Origin: Bacillota bacterium
Lineage (GTDB): Bacteria > Bacillota > Clostridia > Christensenellales > Aristaeellaceae
Direction of reading: 5' to 3'
Length of the DNA stretch: 15,762 nucleotides
Assembly (NCBI GenBank): GCA_023404715.1
Contig: JAEYAR010000144.1
Span: 1 to 15,762 of the forward strand
A program made the translations under genes and the position numbers. Shown here piece by piece: positions 1 to 7,426 of the stretch. Position 1 is the first letter of the stretch, and each line of letters opens with the position of its first letter. The notes under the pieces are model-generated. The model was not told the DNA's origin. It was given only the letters and a program-made list of their open reading frames with translations, and did no database searches.

Positions 1-102
1 CGGCTATACCGCCTCATCCGGCTGCACGTATTTCCGGCCTGGTACGTGATCAGGCACCTTTACAACAAGCGGCAAAAGGAGGAGAAAATCGGATGCGAGT
101 GA
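1..102 (+). CDS. C-terminal end of an upstream gene (partial), product not recognised
   Basis: Frame 1 is open from the window edge to a TGA at 100-102, giving 33 residues that end in a basic, lysine/arginine-rich tail. The stop lies 10 bp inside the next gene, whose Shine-Dalgarno site (AAAGGAGGA type, about 75-83) sits within this frame. That arrangement is typical of translationally coupled genes here, so I accept it as a real gene end. The neighbours make a polysaccharide-locus enzyme such as a glycosyltransferase likely, but nothing in 33 residues proves it. Confidence 0.5.
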   Translation, partial: RLYRLIRLHVFPAWYVIRHLYNKRQKEEKIGCE

Positions 103-1271
103 TCATGTACAACCACGGCGGATGCCAAAACCACGGGTGCGAGGCGATCGTCCGCTCGACCGCGTCGCTGCTGCATGAACGTGAGCCAAACGCGCAGGTA
201 TCGCTCTGCTCGCTGGAGCCGGAGGGTGACCGCGCGATGAACCTGCCGGGAATCGAGCGCGTGCTTGAGCACGGCGTGAAGCCTATGAGCTGGGACCGGG
301 CGGTCAACGCGGTGCGCTCGCGCATGGGCGCGCCGCGGCTGGAGCAGATTGCCCGCAACAACATGCCCTTCCTGCGCGCGGCGCGCAAGGCGGATCTTTG
401 CCTTTCCGTCGGCGGGGATACGTACTGCTACGGCCGCCCGGAGCTGCTGCTCGCGGTGAACGCGCGCCTCAAGGCGCAGGGAACGCCCATCGTCCTGTGG
501 GGCTGCTCGGTCGAGCCGGAACTGCTCAGCGGCGAGCTGCTTGAGGATTTTAGGCGGTATGACCTGATCGTCTGCCGCGAATCCATCACCTACGAGGCGA
601 TGAAGGCGGCCGGCCTGCCGGCGGTGCTGGGCGTCGACCCGGCGTTTTTCCTGCCGAAGGAAGAATTGCCGCTGCCCGAGGAATGGAAGGAGGGCGATAC
701 GATCGGCATCAACGTGGGCCCGCTAATCCAAAAGCGCGTGGCGAATCCGTACGCGGTGCTCGACTCCATCCGCGCGCTGATGTACAAGATAAGGGCTGAG
801 ACGGACAGCGCCATATGCCTCATCCCGCACGTGACCTGGCCGCACGATAACGATATTGAGTCGCTCAGGCGTATCAATAGCGCTTTCTGGAATGAGCCGC
901 GCGTCTTCCTACTGCGGGGACAACTGAACGCCTGCCAGATCAAGGGCTATATCGCCCGGCTGCGGCTGTTTATCGGCGCGCGCACGCATGCGACGATCGC
1001 CGCGTATTCAAGCGCGGTGCCGACGCTTGCCATCGGCTATTCGGTCAAGTCGCGGGGCATCGCGCGCGACCTGTACGGCACGGAGGTGGGACACCTCTTG
1101 CCTGTGCAGGAGCTCAGGGAACCATGGCCGCTCCTTTCCGCCTATGACGCGCTGGAGGCGGGCGCCGCGCAGGAGCGCGTGACCCTTGAAAAGAGAATCC
1201 CGGCATATACCGCCTGCCGGGATGAGATGATGACCGCGCTGCTGCAGACGGCGAAAGGTCCCGCGAAGTGA
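93..1271 (+). CDS. Polysaccharide pyruvyl transferase family protein (WcaK/CsaB-like)
   Basis: This 392-residue cytoplasmic protein belongs by sequence to the polysaccharide pyruvyl transferase family, whose characterised members move pyruvate from phosphoenolpyruvate to a sugar of a surface glycan as a ketal. Visible landmarks are the N-terminal NHGCEA (residues 13-18), SVGGDTYCYG (105-114), CRES (161-164), GINVGP (205-210), an IPH..WPHDND stretch (244-254), GARTHA (295-300) and the C-terminal GYSVKSRGIARDLYG (315-329). The GARTHA and late GYS..KSRG blocks are characteristic of the C-terminal nucleotide/PEP-binding half. Length is normal for the family. The ATG at 93 overlaps the upstream stop and follows a good ribosome site. 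A flippase gene begins 16 bp downstream, which supports a role in modifying an exported polysaccharide. The exact sugar acceptor cannot be read from sequence, and some family members may use other donors. Confidence 0.88.
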   Translation: MRVIMYNHGGCQNHGCEAIVRSTASLLHEREPNAQVSLCSLEPEGDRAMNLPGIERVLEHGVKPMSWDRAVNAVRSRMGAPRLEQIARNNMPFLRAARKADLCLSVGGDTYCYGRPELLLAVNARLKAQGTPIVLWGCSVEPELLSGELLEDFRRYDLIVCRESITYEAMKAAGLPAVLGVDPAFFLPKEELPLPEEWKEGDTIGINVGPLIQKRVANPYAVLDSIRALMYKIRAETDSAICLIPHVTWPHDNDIESLRRINSAFWNEPRVFLLRGQLNACQIKGYIARLRLFIGARTHATIAAYSSAVPTLAIGYSVKSRGIARDLYGTEVGHLLPVQELREPWPLLSAYDALEAGAAQERVTLEKRIPAYTACRDEMMTALLQTAKGPAK

Positions 1272-1287
1272 TCGGGGAGATAGACGA

Positions 1288-2811
1288 ATGAACGACAACC
1301 GACAATACCGCTTGGGGGCGGCGCTTTCCTATGCGATGATCGCCTTGAGTATCGCCAGCAGCCTCTTCTTTACGCCCTATATGATGGAGGTGCTCGGTCG
1401 CGGACAGGCGGGCCTGTATTCGCTGATCGGCAATTTCGTCGCCTACATCAGCGTGATGGACTTCGGCCTGGGTAACGCGATCATCAGGTACGTGGCGAAG
1501 TACCGCGCCGAGGGCAAGCGGCGCAAGATGGAGAGCTTCCTGGGCATGGCGATGTCGCTGTATCTGGCGATCGGCGTGCTGGTGCTGATCGCGGGCGGCG
1601 TATGCTACGCGTTCCTGCCGAGCATCTTCCCCAACTTTACACCCGAAGATCTGGCGCTGGCGCGGCCCATGTTTCTCCTGCTCGTGTTAAACGCGACGCT
1701 TTCGCTGGTAATGAACGTCTTCCCGGGGGTGCTGTCGGGGTTTGAGCGCTTCGTCTTCATGCGCTCGCTCTCCATCGCGCGCATCGTGCTGCGCATCGTC
1801 ATCCTGGCGGTGATGCTCGCCCTGGGCACGAACGTGCTGCAGGTGGTGATTCTGGATACGTCGCTCAACGTCGTGTTCACGCTCGTACAGTTCGGCTACG
1901 CATTTTGGAAGCTCAAGGTGCGGATTCGGTTTTTCGACTTTGATAGGCCGCTGCTGCGCGAGATCACGACCTACTCCGCGTTCATCTTTCTCAACATGCT
2001 GATGGAGCAGATGTATTGGAAGGTGGATTCCACGATCATCGGCATCCTCTATACGACCACGACGGTGACGATTTCAACGATCGGCACGATGATCGCCGAA
2101 TACTTCATGCAGTTTTCGAGCTCCCTCTCCGGCCTGTTTTTGCCCAAGGCGACGCAAATGGTGGTGCGCGGGGCGACGACGGAGGAGCTGACCGACATGA
2201 TGGTGCGCATCGGACGCATTCAGCTGATGATCATCGGCCTGCTCGTCGTGGGCTTTGTATCGGTCGGCCATCAGTTCCTCACCTGCTGGGTCGGGGATTC
2301 GATGGGCGCGGACGTAAACCAATCCTACGCCATCGCGACGATGCTGATCCTGGCGCTCATGGTTCCCTTGTTTCAAAATACGGGCATCTCCATCGTGCAG
2401 GCGATGAACCGCCACGCGTTCCGCTCGGTCGTGCTGGTGGTTGTGGCGGCGCTGAACGTGGCCGTCTCTATCGGGCTGGCCCGGCGTTACGGCCCGGTCG
2501 GCGCGGCCGTGGGCACGGTGCTCTCGCTGCTCATCGGCAATGTCGGCATCATCAACTGGTATTATTACAAGATGATCGGCCTGAACATCCCCCGCTTTTT
2601 TAAGGAGACGCTGCGCGGCATTTTGCCGGCGCTCCTGCTGGCCGGGTGCATCGGCGCGCTGACGTTTCTCATGCCGATCGCCGGGTGGGGTACGCTGCTT
2701 ATGCGCATCGCCGTCATCTGCGCCGGGTATGCGCCGCTGATGTACGCCATTGGCCTCAACGCACAGGAGAAGGAGACCGTCAAAAATCTGCTGAGGAGGA
2801 AGCGCGCGTGA
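1288..2811 (+). CDS. Wzx-like oligosaccharide flippase (polysaccharide biosynthesis/MOP superfamily)
   Basis: This is a 507-residue integral membrane protein, hydrophobic almost throughout, with roughly 12-14 predicted membrane helices. The opening has the pattern of the polysaccharide-synthesis branch of the MOP exporters: a first helix (about 10-30), a short loop with GRGQAGLY (37-44), then DFGLGNAIIRY (58-68) followed by a basic cytoplasmic loop. Family members flip lipid-linked sugar repeat units to the outer face of the membrane. The length fits Wzx proteins. The ATG at 1288 is preceded by GGGGAG at 1274-1279. The C-terminus is basic (RRKR) and the stop overlaps the GTG of the next gene, so translation is probably coupled. 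Together with the pyruvyl transferase it indicates a Wzx/Wzy-type glycan locus, though no Wzy polymerase lies in the window. The transported substrate is unknown. Confidence 0.9.
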   Translation: MNDNRQYRLGAALSYAMIALSIASSLFFTPYMMEVLGRGQAGLYSLIGNFVAYISVMDFGLGNAIIRYVAKYRAEGKRRKMESFLGMAMSLYLAIGVLVLIAGGVCYAFLPSIFPNFTPEDLALARPMFLLLVLNATLSLVMNVFPGVLSGFERFVFMRSLSIARIVLRIVILAVMLALGTNVLQVVILDTSLNVVFTLVQFGYAFWKLKVRIRFFDFDRPLLREITTYSAFIFLNMLMEQMYWKVDSTIIGILYTTTTVTISTIGTMIAEYFMQFSSSLSGLFLPKATQMVVRGATTEELTDMMVRIGRIQLMIIGLLVVGFVSVGHQFLTCWVGDSMGADVNQSYAIATMLILALMVPLFQNTGISIVQAMNRHAFRSVVLVVVAALNVAVSIGLARRYGPVGAAVGTVLSLLIGNVGIINWYYYKMIGLNIPRFFKETLRGILPALLLAGCIGALTFLMPIAGWGTLLMRIAVICAGYAPLMYAIGLNAQEKETVKNLLRRKRA

Positions 2812-3992
2812 GAAATGCTGTGCTCAAGGAGAAAAGCCGTTGCTGCGGTTGCTTTGCCTGCGCGGCGGTCTGCCCGCACAATGCGATCGCAATGCGGCCG
2901 GACGCGGAAGGGTTCCTCTATCCGGCGATCGATCCGGGGCTGTGCGTCGATTGCGGGCTGTGCGAGCGCAGATGCCCGGCGATACAGGCCGCGCCGCGCG
3001 GGGAGAGCACGGCCTATGCGGCGCGGATTCGCGCGGACGGCGTACGCGAGGAGAGCTCCTCCGGCGGCCTCTTCACCGCGCTGGCGCGGGCGGTGCTCGC
3101 CCGCGGCGGGGTGGTATTCGGCGCGGCGATGGACGCGGAGTTTCACGTCAGCCATGTCGGAGTGATGGAGGAGACGGCGCTCGGCGCGCTGCGCGGATCC
3201 AAATACGTGCAAAGCGACGTGGACGACGCCTATCATCAAACGGCGCTCTTGTTAGACGCGGGCCTGCCGGTCTTTTTTACGGGCACGCCCTGCCAGGTGG
3301 CGGGGCTGTATGCGTCGCTCGGCGGGGACCGGGAGAATCTGCTGACCGCCGACATCGTCTGCCACGGCGCGCCCTCTCCCGCGGTGTTTGACGGCTATCT
3401 GAAGATGCTGGAGGGGGAGCGGGGCGCGAAGCTGACGCGGTATGTCTTTCGCGATAAGCGCAACGGCTGGAAGGATTTTTCGGTCGTCGCGACGTTTGCG
3501 GACGGCGCGCAGTACGCGGCCGGCCAGCGGGAGGACATCTTCATGCGCGGCTTCCTGGGCGACCTGTTTCTGCGCCCCTCCTGCCATAGCTGCCCGTACG
3601 TGGGCGAGCGCAGGCCAGGCGATATCACGCTGGGCGACATGTGGGGCGCGCAGGAGATCGTGCCCGACATGGACGACGACCGCGGGCTTTCGCTCGTCTT
3701 TACAAACAGCGAAAAGGGCGCCCGGGCGTTTGCTAAAATACGAGACGAGATCGACTTTCGTAAGACCGACCCCAAGCGCAACATCCCGTTCTGTCCGCCG
3801 CTCGTACGTTCCTACAAGCCGCACCGCAACCGGGCGAAGTTCTTTAAACAATTTCAAAAAGAGGGGTTCAGTCGCGCACGGGTGGACCGATTGCTCGCGC
3901 CGCCCGGCAAGGCGGAGAAGCTGGCAAGGCGCATCATGCATCTGCCGTCGGGCGCATTGCGCAGGCTGAAGGAAACGATCGATAAGTCATGA
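2808..3992 (+). CDS. FrhB-like coenzyme F420 hydrogenase/dehydrogenase beta-subunit family iron-sulfur protein
   Basis: The 394-residue protein starts with two bacterial-ferredoxin 4Fe-4S motifs: CxxCxxCxxxCP at residues 12-23 (C12, C15, C18, C22) and CVDCGLCERRCP at 46-57. The rest matches the FrhB/FdhB family: SSSGG near 83-87, GTPCQVAGL, DIVCHGAPS, and a late SCHSCPY..R.GDITLGDMWG block whose cysteines may bind a further cluster. Archaeal relatives pass electrons between iron-sulfur centres, flavin and F420. Related proteins in bacterial polysaccharide loci, often next to pyruvyl transferases as here, have no settled function. The frame stays open upstream to an ATG at 2646, but I choose GTG 2808. 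It has GAGGAGGA at 2793-2800, overlaps the flippase stop as GTGA, and puts the first ferredoxin motif near the N-terminus as expected. The stop overlaps the next gene as ATGA. Confidence 0.87.
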   Translation: MRNAVLKEKSRCCGCFACAAVCPHNAIAMRPDAEGFLYPAIDPGLCVDCGLCERRCPAIQAAPRGESTAYAARIRADGVREESSSGGLFTALARAVLARGGVVFGAAMDAEFHVSHVGVMEETALGALRGSKYVQSDVDDAYHQTALLLDAGLPVFFTGTPCQVAGLYASLGGDRENLLTADIVCHGAPSPAVFDGYLKMLEGERGAKLTRYVFRDKRNGWKDFSVVATFADGAQYAAGQREDIFMRGFLGDLFLRPSCHSCPYVGERRPGDITLGDMWGAQEIVPDMDDDRGLSLVFTNSEKGARAFAKIRDEIDFRKTDPKRNIPFCPPLVRSYKPHRNRAKFFKQFQKEGFSRARVDRLLAPPGKAEKLARRIMHLPSGALRRLKETIDKS

Positions 3993-4519
3993 TACGTATT
4001 TTGATCGCCATTTTCTGCGCGGCGGTGTCCGCCGCGCTGTTTTTCAGGTTCAATTGGCTTTTGCCCTGCGTCGTGGCGGCGCTGATCGCCGGCGCGCTCG
4101 CGCTCACCTGGCCGCGCCGCGTGCGCATCACCGCGCGCGACGATGTGGAGCGGCTGCTACGCCGTTACGGCAGGCAGCCGACGGACTTTGAGCGCTATGT
4201 CGCGGAGATCTACCGCCGCCGTGGTTACCGCGTGCATGTGACGCAGCGCACGGGCGACTGCGGCCGCGACATCGAGATGCGGCGAGGCGGGAAGCTTTAC
4301 GTCGTTGAGGTCAAGCTCTACAAACCGGATCTGCACGTGGGTCGGGAGAAGATCCAAAAGCTGCAAGGCGCGATGATCGACGCGCAGGCGCACGGCGCGT
4401 TCTTCGTCACGACCAGCCGTTTTACGCGCACAGCCGTCGATTACGCCGAGCGCAACGGCATCGAGCTCGTCGACGGCGATGCATTGGAACAGATGATTCA
4501 GGAGGTCATAGGAGGGTAA
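3989..4519 (+). CDS. Membrane-anchored Mrr-like restriction endonuclease-fold protein
   Basis: This 176-residue protein has two hydrophobic segments at the N-terminus (about 3-20 and 23-41), then a basic stretch, then a domain of the Mrr catalytic family. The domain carries the early F-E pair (PTDFERYVAEIY, F67 and E68) and a PD-(D/E)xK nuclease core. The core has GRD with D94, then VVEVKLY with E107 and K109, and later KLQGAM, FVTTSRFT and an ELVDGDAL tail, all in the family order. Mrr-type domains cleave DNA, often modified or foreign, so the D/ExK residues suggest an active enzyme. Two membrane segments would place the nuclease domain at the inner membrane face. The ATG overlaps the previous stop (ATGA). 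No methyltransferase or specificity gene is nearby, so it is not an obvious restriction-modification unit. The biological target is unknown. Confidence 0.82.
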   Translation: MIRILIAIFCAAVSAALFFRFNWLLPCVVAALIAGALALTWPRRVRITARDDVERLLRRYGRQPTDFERYVAEIYRRRGYRVHVTQRTGDCGRDIEMRRGGKLYVVEVKLYKPDLHVGREKIQKLQGAMIDAQAHGAFFVTTSRFTRTAVDYAERNGIELVDGDALEQMIQEVIGG

Positions 4520-4523
4520 AGCG

Positions 4524-5339
4524 ATGGACAAACAGACGATCCGCACGCGGATCCGGCAGGGCAGGGAATTCATGAAGATGCCCCCGGACGACGACTTTGA
4601 ATCCGACCAGCAAAAACGGCTGCCTCAACCGCCGCTCGCCAAGGCGGCGATGGGCGGGGAGCAAACGCGCCTGCCGCGCACGTTTGGGGACCTGGAGCGA
4701 GAGGAGGATCTCCTGCGCCTTATCGGCGGACGGGAGAGCCATCGCGTCTACACGCAGGAGCCGCTCACGCTCCTGCAGCTCTCCTTCCTGCTCTGGGCGC
4801 AGCAGGGCGTTAAGAGCATCCGCGGCAACAACTATGCGACGCTGCGCACGGTGCCCTGCGGCGGCGCGCGCCATGAATTTGAGTGTTACCTGGCCGTGCG
4901 CCGCGTAGATGGGCTTTCCGCAGGTCTTTATCATTACCTGCCCATGGAGCACGCAGTGGAATATCTGGGCCCGATCCCGGCGGACGAGGAGGAGACGCTG
5001 ACGAAATCCCTTTGCGGTCAGCGCTGGGGCGCGAAGGCGTCCGTGGTCTTTTATTACAGCATGGTGGCCTACCGCGCGGAGTGGCGCTACGGCATCCATG
5101 CGCACCGCGTTGCGCTGATCGACGCAGGGCACATCACCCAGGCTCTGTACACCGCCGCCACGGCGCTTGGGTTGGGCACATGCGCGATCGCGGCGGTAGA
5201 AACGCCGTATGTAAACCGGATGTTCGGATTGGATGGCGAGGAGGAGTTCGTCTTCTACGCAGCGACGGCGGGGTGCATTTCAGAAGCGGATCGCAGGGCG
5301 GAGCTTGACTTTTACGCGTTCTTGCGGGACGAGGGATGA
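4524..5339 (+). CDS. SagB/ThcOx-type nitroreductase-family dehydrogenase
   Basis: This 271-residue protein resembles the SagB branch of the nitroreductase superfamily. These FMN enzymes include the oxidases that turn azolines into azoles in thiazole/oxazole-modified peptides, plus many members of unknown role. Visible signatures are GRESHRVY (69-76, the R.S.R.Y start of the FMN site), LTLLQLSFLLWAQQG (81-95), LRTVPCGGARHEFECYL (107-123), GLYHYLP (134-140), GHITQALYTAATALGLGTCAI (202-222) and a final FVFYAATAG strand. The PCGGARH block corresponds to the PSGGARHP common in SagB-type proteins, with cysteine in place of serine. The ATG at 4524 follows TAGGAGGG at 4510-4516 and lies 4 bp after the Mrr-like stop, so the two are probably co-translated. 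No YcaO cyclodehydratase or precursor peptide is visible in the window, so azole biosynthesis cannot be claimed; a general flavin reductase is equally possible. Confidence 0.85.
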   Translation: MDKQTIRTRIRQGREFMKMPPDDDFESDQQKRLPQPPLAKAAMGGEQTRLPRTFGDLEREEDLLRLIGGRESHRVYTQEPLTLLQLSFLLWAQQGVKSIRGNNYATLRTVPCGGARHEFECYLAVRRVDGLSAGLYHYLPMEHAVEYLGPIPADEEETLTKSLCGQRWGAKASVVFYYSMVAYRAEWRYGIHAHRVALIDAGHITQALYTAATALGLGTCAIAAVETPYVNRMFGLDGEEEFVFYAATAGCISEADRRAELDFYAFLRDEG

Positions 5340-5363
5340 GAACGCGGCTTGGGGGGATGGGCG

Positions 5364-6152
5364 ATGGACTATGAGGGCATCACGCAGGCCTATTTTGCGC
5401 GGTGGTTAGGGGCGAGCGTCGCGGATCTTCGATGCGGCGAATATTTGGCCGTATATAACGAGGAGCGCAACAGTCCCCCTTCCGGGTACAGCCGTCCGTT
5501 CGACATCTATATGTTTCACCAGAGAGATCGAGCAATCGTCTCCTTTGGCGATAAGGCCTTGAGCAACATCGAGCCCTTTATAAAGAATCTGCCTCTTGCG
5601 GTTCAAAATGGGGAGTTGGAGGCCCTGTTTCAGAGATTTTACGGTGCAAGCCCAAATAAAGGAACCAAGTTTATCTTTCGGGGCGAGCGGCGGACGTCAG
5701 TACAAGCACGGGCTTTGGTGCTTGACGATTTTGAGATGCTGTTCGCCTTTTGGCGGGAGAAGTGCCGGACATTTGGCATGAATGCAGAAGATCGAGCGTG
5801 GCTGCACTCGTATTTTTCTGAGCATGCGGAGCGGGGATATTTCTGCGCGGTCTTGGACGAAGGGAAAATTGTAAGCTGCACGGATGCGCCGGATATGCCA
5901 TACATGGCAGACCGCGTGCAAGAGATCGGCATCCATACGCTGTCGAGATATCGAGGTAAGGGATATGCTACTGAAGCCTGTACAGCGGCGATACGTCATA
6001 TCGTACAGTCCGGCAAATGCCCGCAATGGTCGGCTGGAGCCGCAAATACGGCATCGCACGCTCTAGCGATGGCATGCGGATTTGAGCGCTATGCCGAAAC
6101 GTATTCGCTGACATTATCAATGTGCCTAGAGAAGAAGGGAAAGAATAGATGA
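5364..6152 (+). CDS. GNAT family N-acetyltransferase with long N-terminal region
   Basis: This is a 262-residue protein whose last 140 or so residues form a GNAT fold. The acetyl-CoA site is seen in IGIHTLSRYRGKGYATEACTAA (188-209, with the R..GxG/A core at 197-202), followed by an NTASHALAMACGF block (228-240) typical of motif B. The first 110 residues are not a recognised catalytic domain and may resemble the two-part GNAT_acetyltran family. The acceptor substrate is unknown. I prefer the ATG at 5364, which follows GGGGGGATGG at 5351-5360. An in-frame TTG at 5349 would add five residues but leaves no room for that ribosome site. Base and codon use looks different from the genes on both sides: AGA, ATA, TTT and AAT codons are common. 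The stop overlaps the next start as ATGA. Confidence 0.8.
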   Translation: MDYEGITQAYFARWLGASVADLRCGEYLAVYNEERNSPPSGYSRPFDIYMFHQRDRAIVSFGDKALSNIEPFIKNLPLAVQNGELEALFQRFYGASPNKGTKFIFRGERRTSVQARALVLDDFEMLFAFWREKCRTFGMNAEDRAWLHSYFSEHAERGYFCAVLDEGKIVSCTDAPDMPYMADRVQEIGIHTLSRYRGKGYATEACTAAIRHIVQSGKCPQWSAGAANTASHALAMACGFERYAETYSLTLSMCLEKKGKNR

Positions 6153-6796
6153 GAAGAGGGCTATGTATCTGCGCGTCAAACGTGTTGCATTCGGGCAAAG
6201 CGGGGACGTCTTACAAGCTATGTGAAATCACCGTGCGGGCGCTCTGGGACGCAGGGATTCAGGCGGATATCATAGACCTGCGCGACGCTGCATTGAAGCC
6301 TTGCATCGGCTGCGGGCGATGCTATGCGCGCCATAGATGCCCGGAGGATCCGGATTGGAACCGCCTATACGAACAGATCATCCAGGCGGACGTCCTCTTC
6401 ATCGTATCGCCGCATTATGCGCCGATTCCGGCGAAGCTATGCATGCTCCTAGAAAAGATGGAACAAGCGACGTTCCTTCATTGGCATCAAGACGCCGCCT
6501 ATCGCTCCGAGGTCTACGGCATTCCGACGGGCATCATCTCGCACGGCGGCGGCGAGGCGTGGGCGCTTGAAAGTTACAAGCAGATGGTTAACGACACGAT
6601 TGCCAACGCATTGGATACGATACAGCTGCGGCTGGTGGGGTATGACGAAGAGTGGGATACGGGCATTTCGCTGCCCGTGGCGGCGGCCCAGAACTCGCCG
6701 GATGGCTGTTTCCCGCAGCAGCGTTACGACAGGGATGCCTTGACAAAGCGAATACGGACTTATGTCGACAGGGTAACGAAAGAGATCAGACCATAA
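6149..6796 (+). CDS. Flavodoxin-fold NAD(P)H-dependent FMN reductase family protein
   Basis: This 215-residue cytoplasmic protein has the layout of the NADPH-dependent FMN reductase/flavodoxin-2 group. It has an N-terminal beta strand and a CASNVLHSGKAGTSYKL phosphate-binding loop (8-24), then a strand ending in IIDLRDA. A cysteine cluster PCIGCGRCYARHRCP follows (51-65: C52, C55, C58, C64). Next come DVLFIVSPHYAPIPAKLCMLLEKM (81-104), which lines the flavin and dimer interface, and a glycine-rich SHGGGEAW loop (131-138). Such proteins reduce flavin, quinones, nitro compounds or iron-sulfur partners. The cysteine cluster is a regular feature of one subgroup and may bind a metal or disulfide. 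The start overlaps the preceding GNAT stop, so coupled expression is likely. The physiological electron acceptor cannot be told. Confidence 0.83.
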   Translation: MRRGLCICASNVLHSGKAGTSYKLCEITVRALWDAGIQADIIDLRDAALKPCIGCGRCYARHRCPEDPDWNRLYEQIIQADVLFIVSPHYAPIPAKLCMLLEKMEQATFLHWHQDAAYRSEVYGIPTGIISHGGGEAWALESYKQMVNDTIANALDTIQLRLVGYDEEWDTGISLPVAAAQNSPDGCFPQQRYDRDALTKRIRTYVDRVTKEIRP

Positions 6797-6829
6797 GATC
6801 GATTGAAACGGATAAAAGGTGGTGAATTC

Positions 6830-7327
6830 ATGACAAACAGCGCATACCGCATTCGCATGATGCGCCCGGAGGAGTACCCGCTGCTGGAGAATTTTTTATA
6901 CGAGGCCCTCTTTCAAAGGGATCCGGCGAATCGTATGCCCAGATCGGTCGTACACGAACCGGCGCTATGGGTGTATGTAGACGGCTTCGGGCAGCGCCCG
7001 GACGACCATTGCCTGTGCGCGCAGGTGGGGAAGGCGGTGGTCGGGGCCGTCTGGGCGCGCAATATCGCGGGATACGGCAGCGTGGACGACGAGACGCCGG
7101 AGTTTGCGATCTCCGTCCTGCCGACGTATCGCGGGCAGGGGATCGGAACGGCGCTGATGCAAGGTATGCTCGCCCACTTGAAGGCGGCGGGCTATCAGAA
7201 GGCATCGCTCGCGGTGCAAAAGGACAACTATGCGCTTGCGATGTATCGCGCCGTCGGTTTTCGCACGGTCGGCGAAAACGACGAGGAGTACATTATGGTG
7301 CACGATTTAAAATCGATCGAAGCGTAA
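6830..7327 (+). CDS. GNAT family N-acetyltransferase
   Basis: A compact single-domain GNAT of 165 residues, the normal size for the family. It begins with YRIRMMRPEEYPLLENFL (6-23), has the central strand EFAISVLPTYRGQGIGTALM (91-110) with the acetyl-CoA pyrophosphate loop RGQGIG at 101-106, and ends with SLAVQKDNYALAMYRAVGF (126-144). That last block is the classic motif B with the Y/N residues of ribosomal-protein and small-molecule acetyltransferases. The acceptor is unknown. The ATG at 6830 is preceded by AAGGTGGTGA (about 6817-6826). An in-frame TTG at 6803 would add nine residues but lacks a comparable ribosome site. It is the last gene before a strong hairpin and lies 33 bp after the flavodoxin-type gene, so it probably closes the operon. 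Confidence 0.87.
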   Translation: MTNSAYRIRMMRPEEYPLLENFLYEALFQRDPANRMPRSVVHEPALWVYVDGFGQRPDDHCLCAQVGKAVVGAVWARNIAGYGSVDDETPEFAISVLPTYRGQGIGTALMQGMLAHLKAAGYQKASLAVQKDNYALAMYRAVGFRTVGENDEEYIMVHDLKSIEA

Positions 7328-7372
7328 AAAGCGCCCGGCAGGCGAGCGGTGAGCTCAGCTGCCGGGCGCTTT
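7328..7372. terminator. Bidirectional intrinsic terminator between convergent operons
   Basis: Arms AAAGCGCCCGGCA (7328-7340) and TGCCGGGCGCTTT (7360-7372) are perfectly complementary over 13 bp. A smaller GAGC/GCTC pairing lies inside the loop (7344-7347 with 7352-7355). On the plus strand only three T residues follow. On the minus strand the hairpin is followed by TTTTT, so it looks at least as strong for the leftward operon. It starts immediately after the stop of the plus-strand acetyltransferase gene and 55 bp beyond the stop of the leftward permease gene. Confidence 0.85.
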
Positions 7373-7426
7373 ATGGATTATCAGCCAGCAACATTTGAAG
7401 AAAGCTCCATCGAAGGATCCCGTATG

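Noticed and set aside
2646..2807. Upstream extension of the FrhB-like gene to an ATG at 2646
   Set aside because: It lies inside the flippase gene, translates to histidine/arginine-rich sequence with no family match, and GTG 2808 has a better ribosome site and overlap.
3252..3941. A 229-codon minus-strand frame inside the FrhB-like gene
   Set aside because: The plus-strand gene has ferredoxin and FrhB motifs throughout; the antisense frame has none and no ribosome site that I can see.
3989..5339. A restriction-modification or azole-peptide cluster
   Set aside because: No methyltransferase or specificity subunit accompanies the Mrr-like gene, and no YcaO or precursor peptide accompanies the SagB-type gene within the window.
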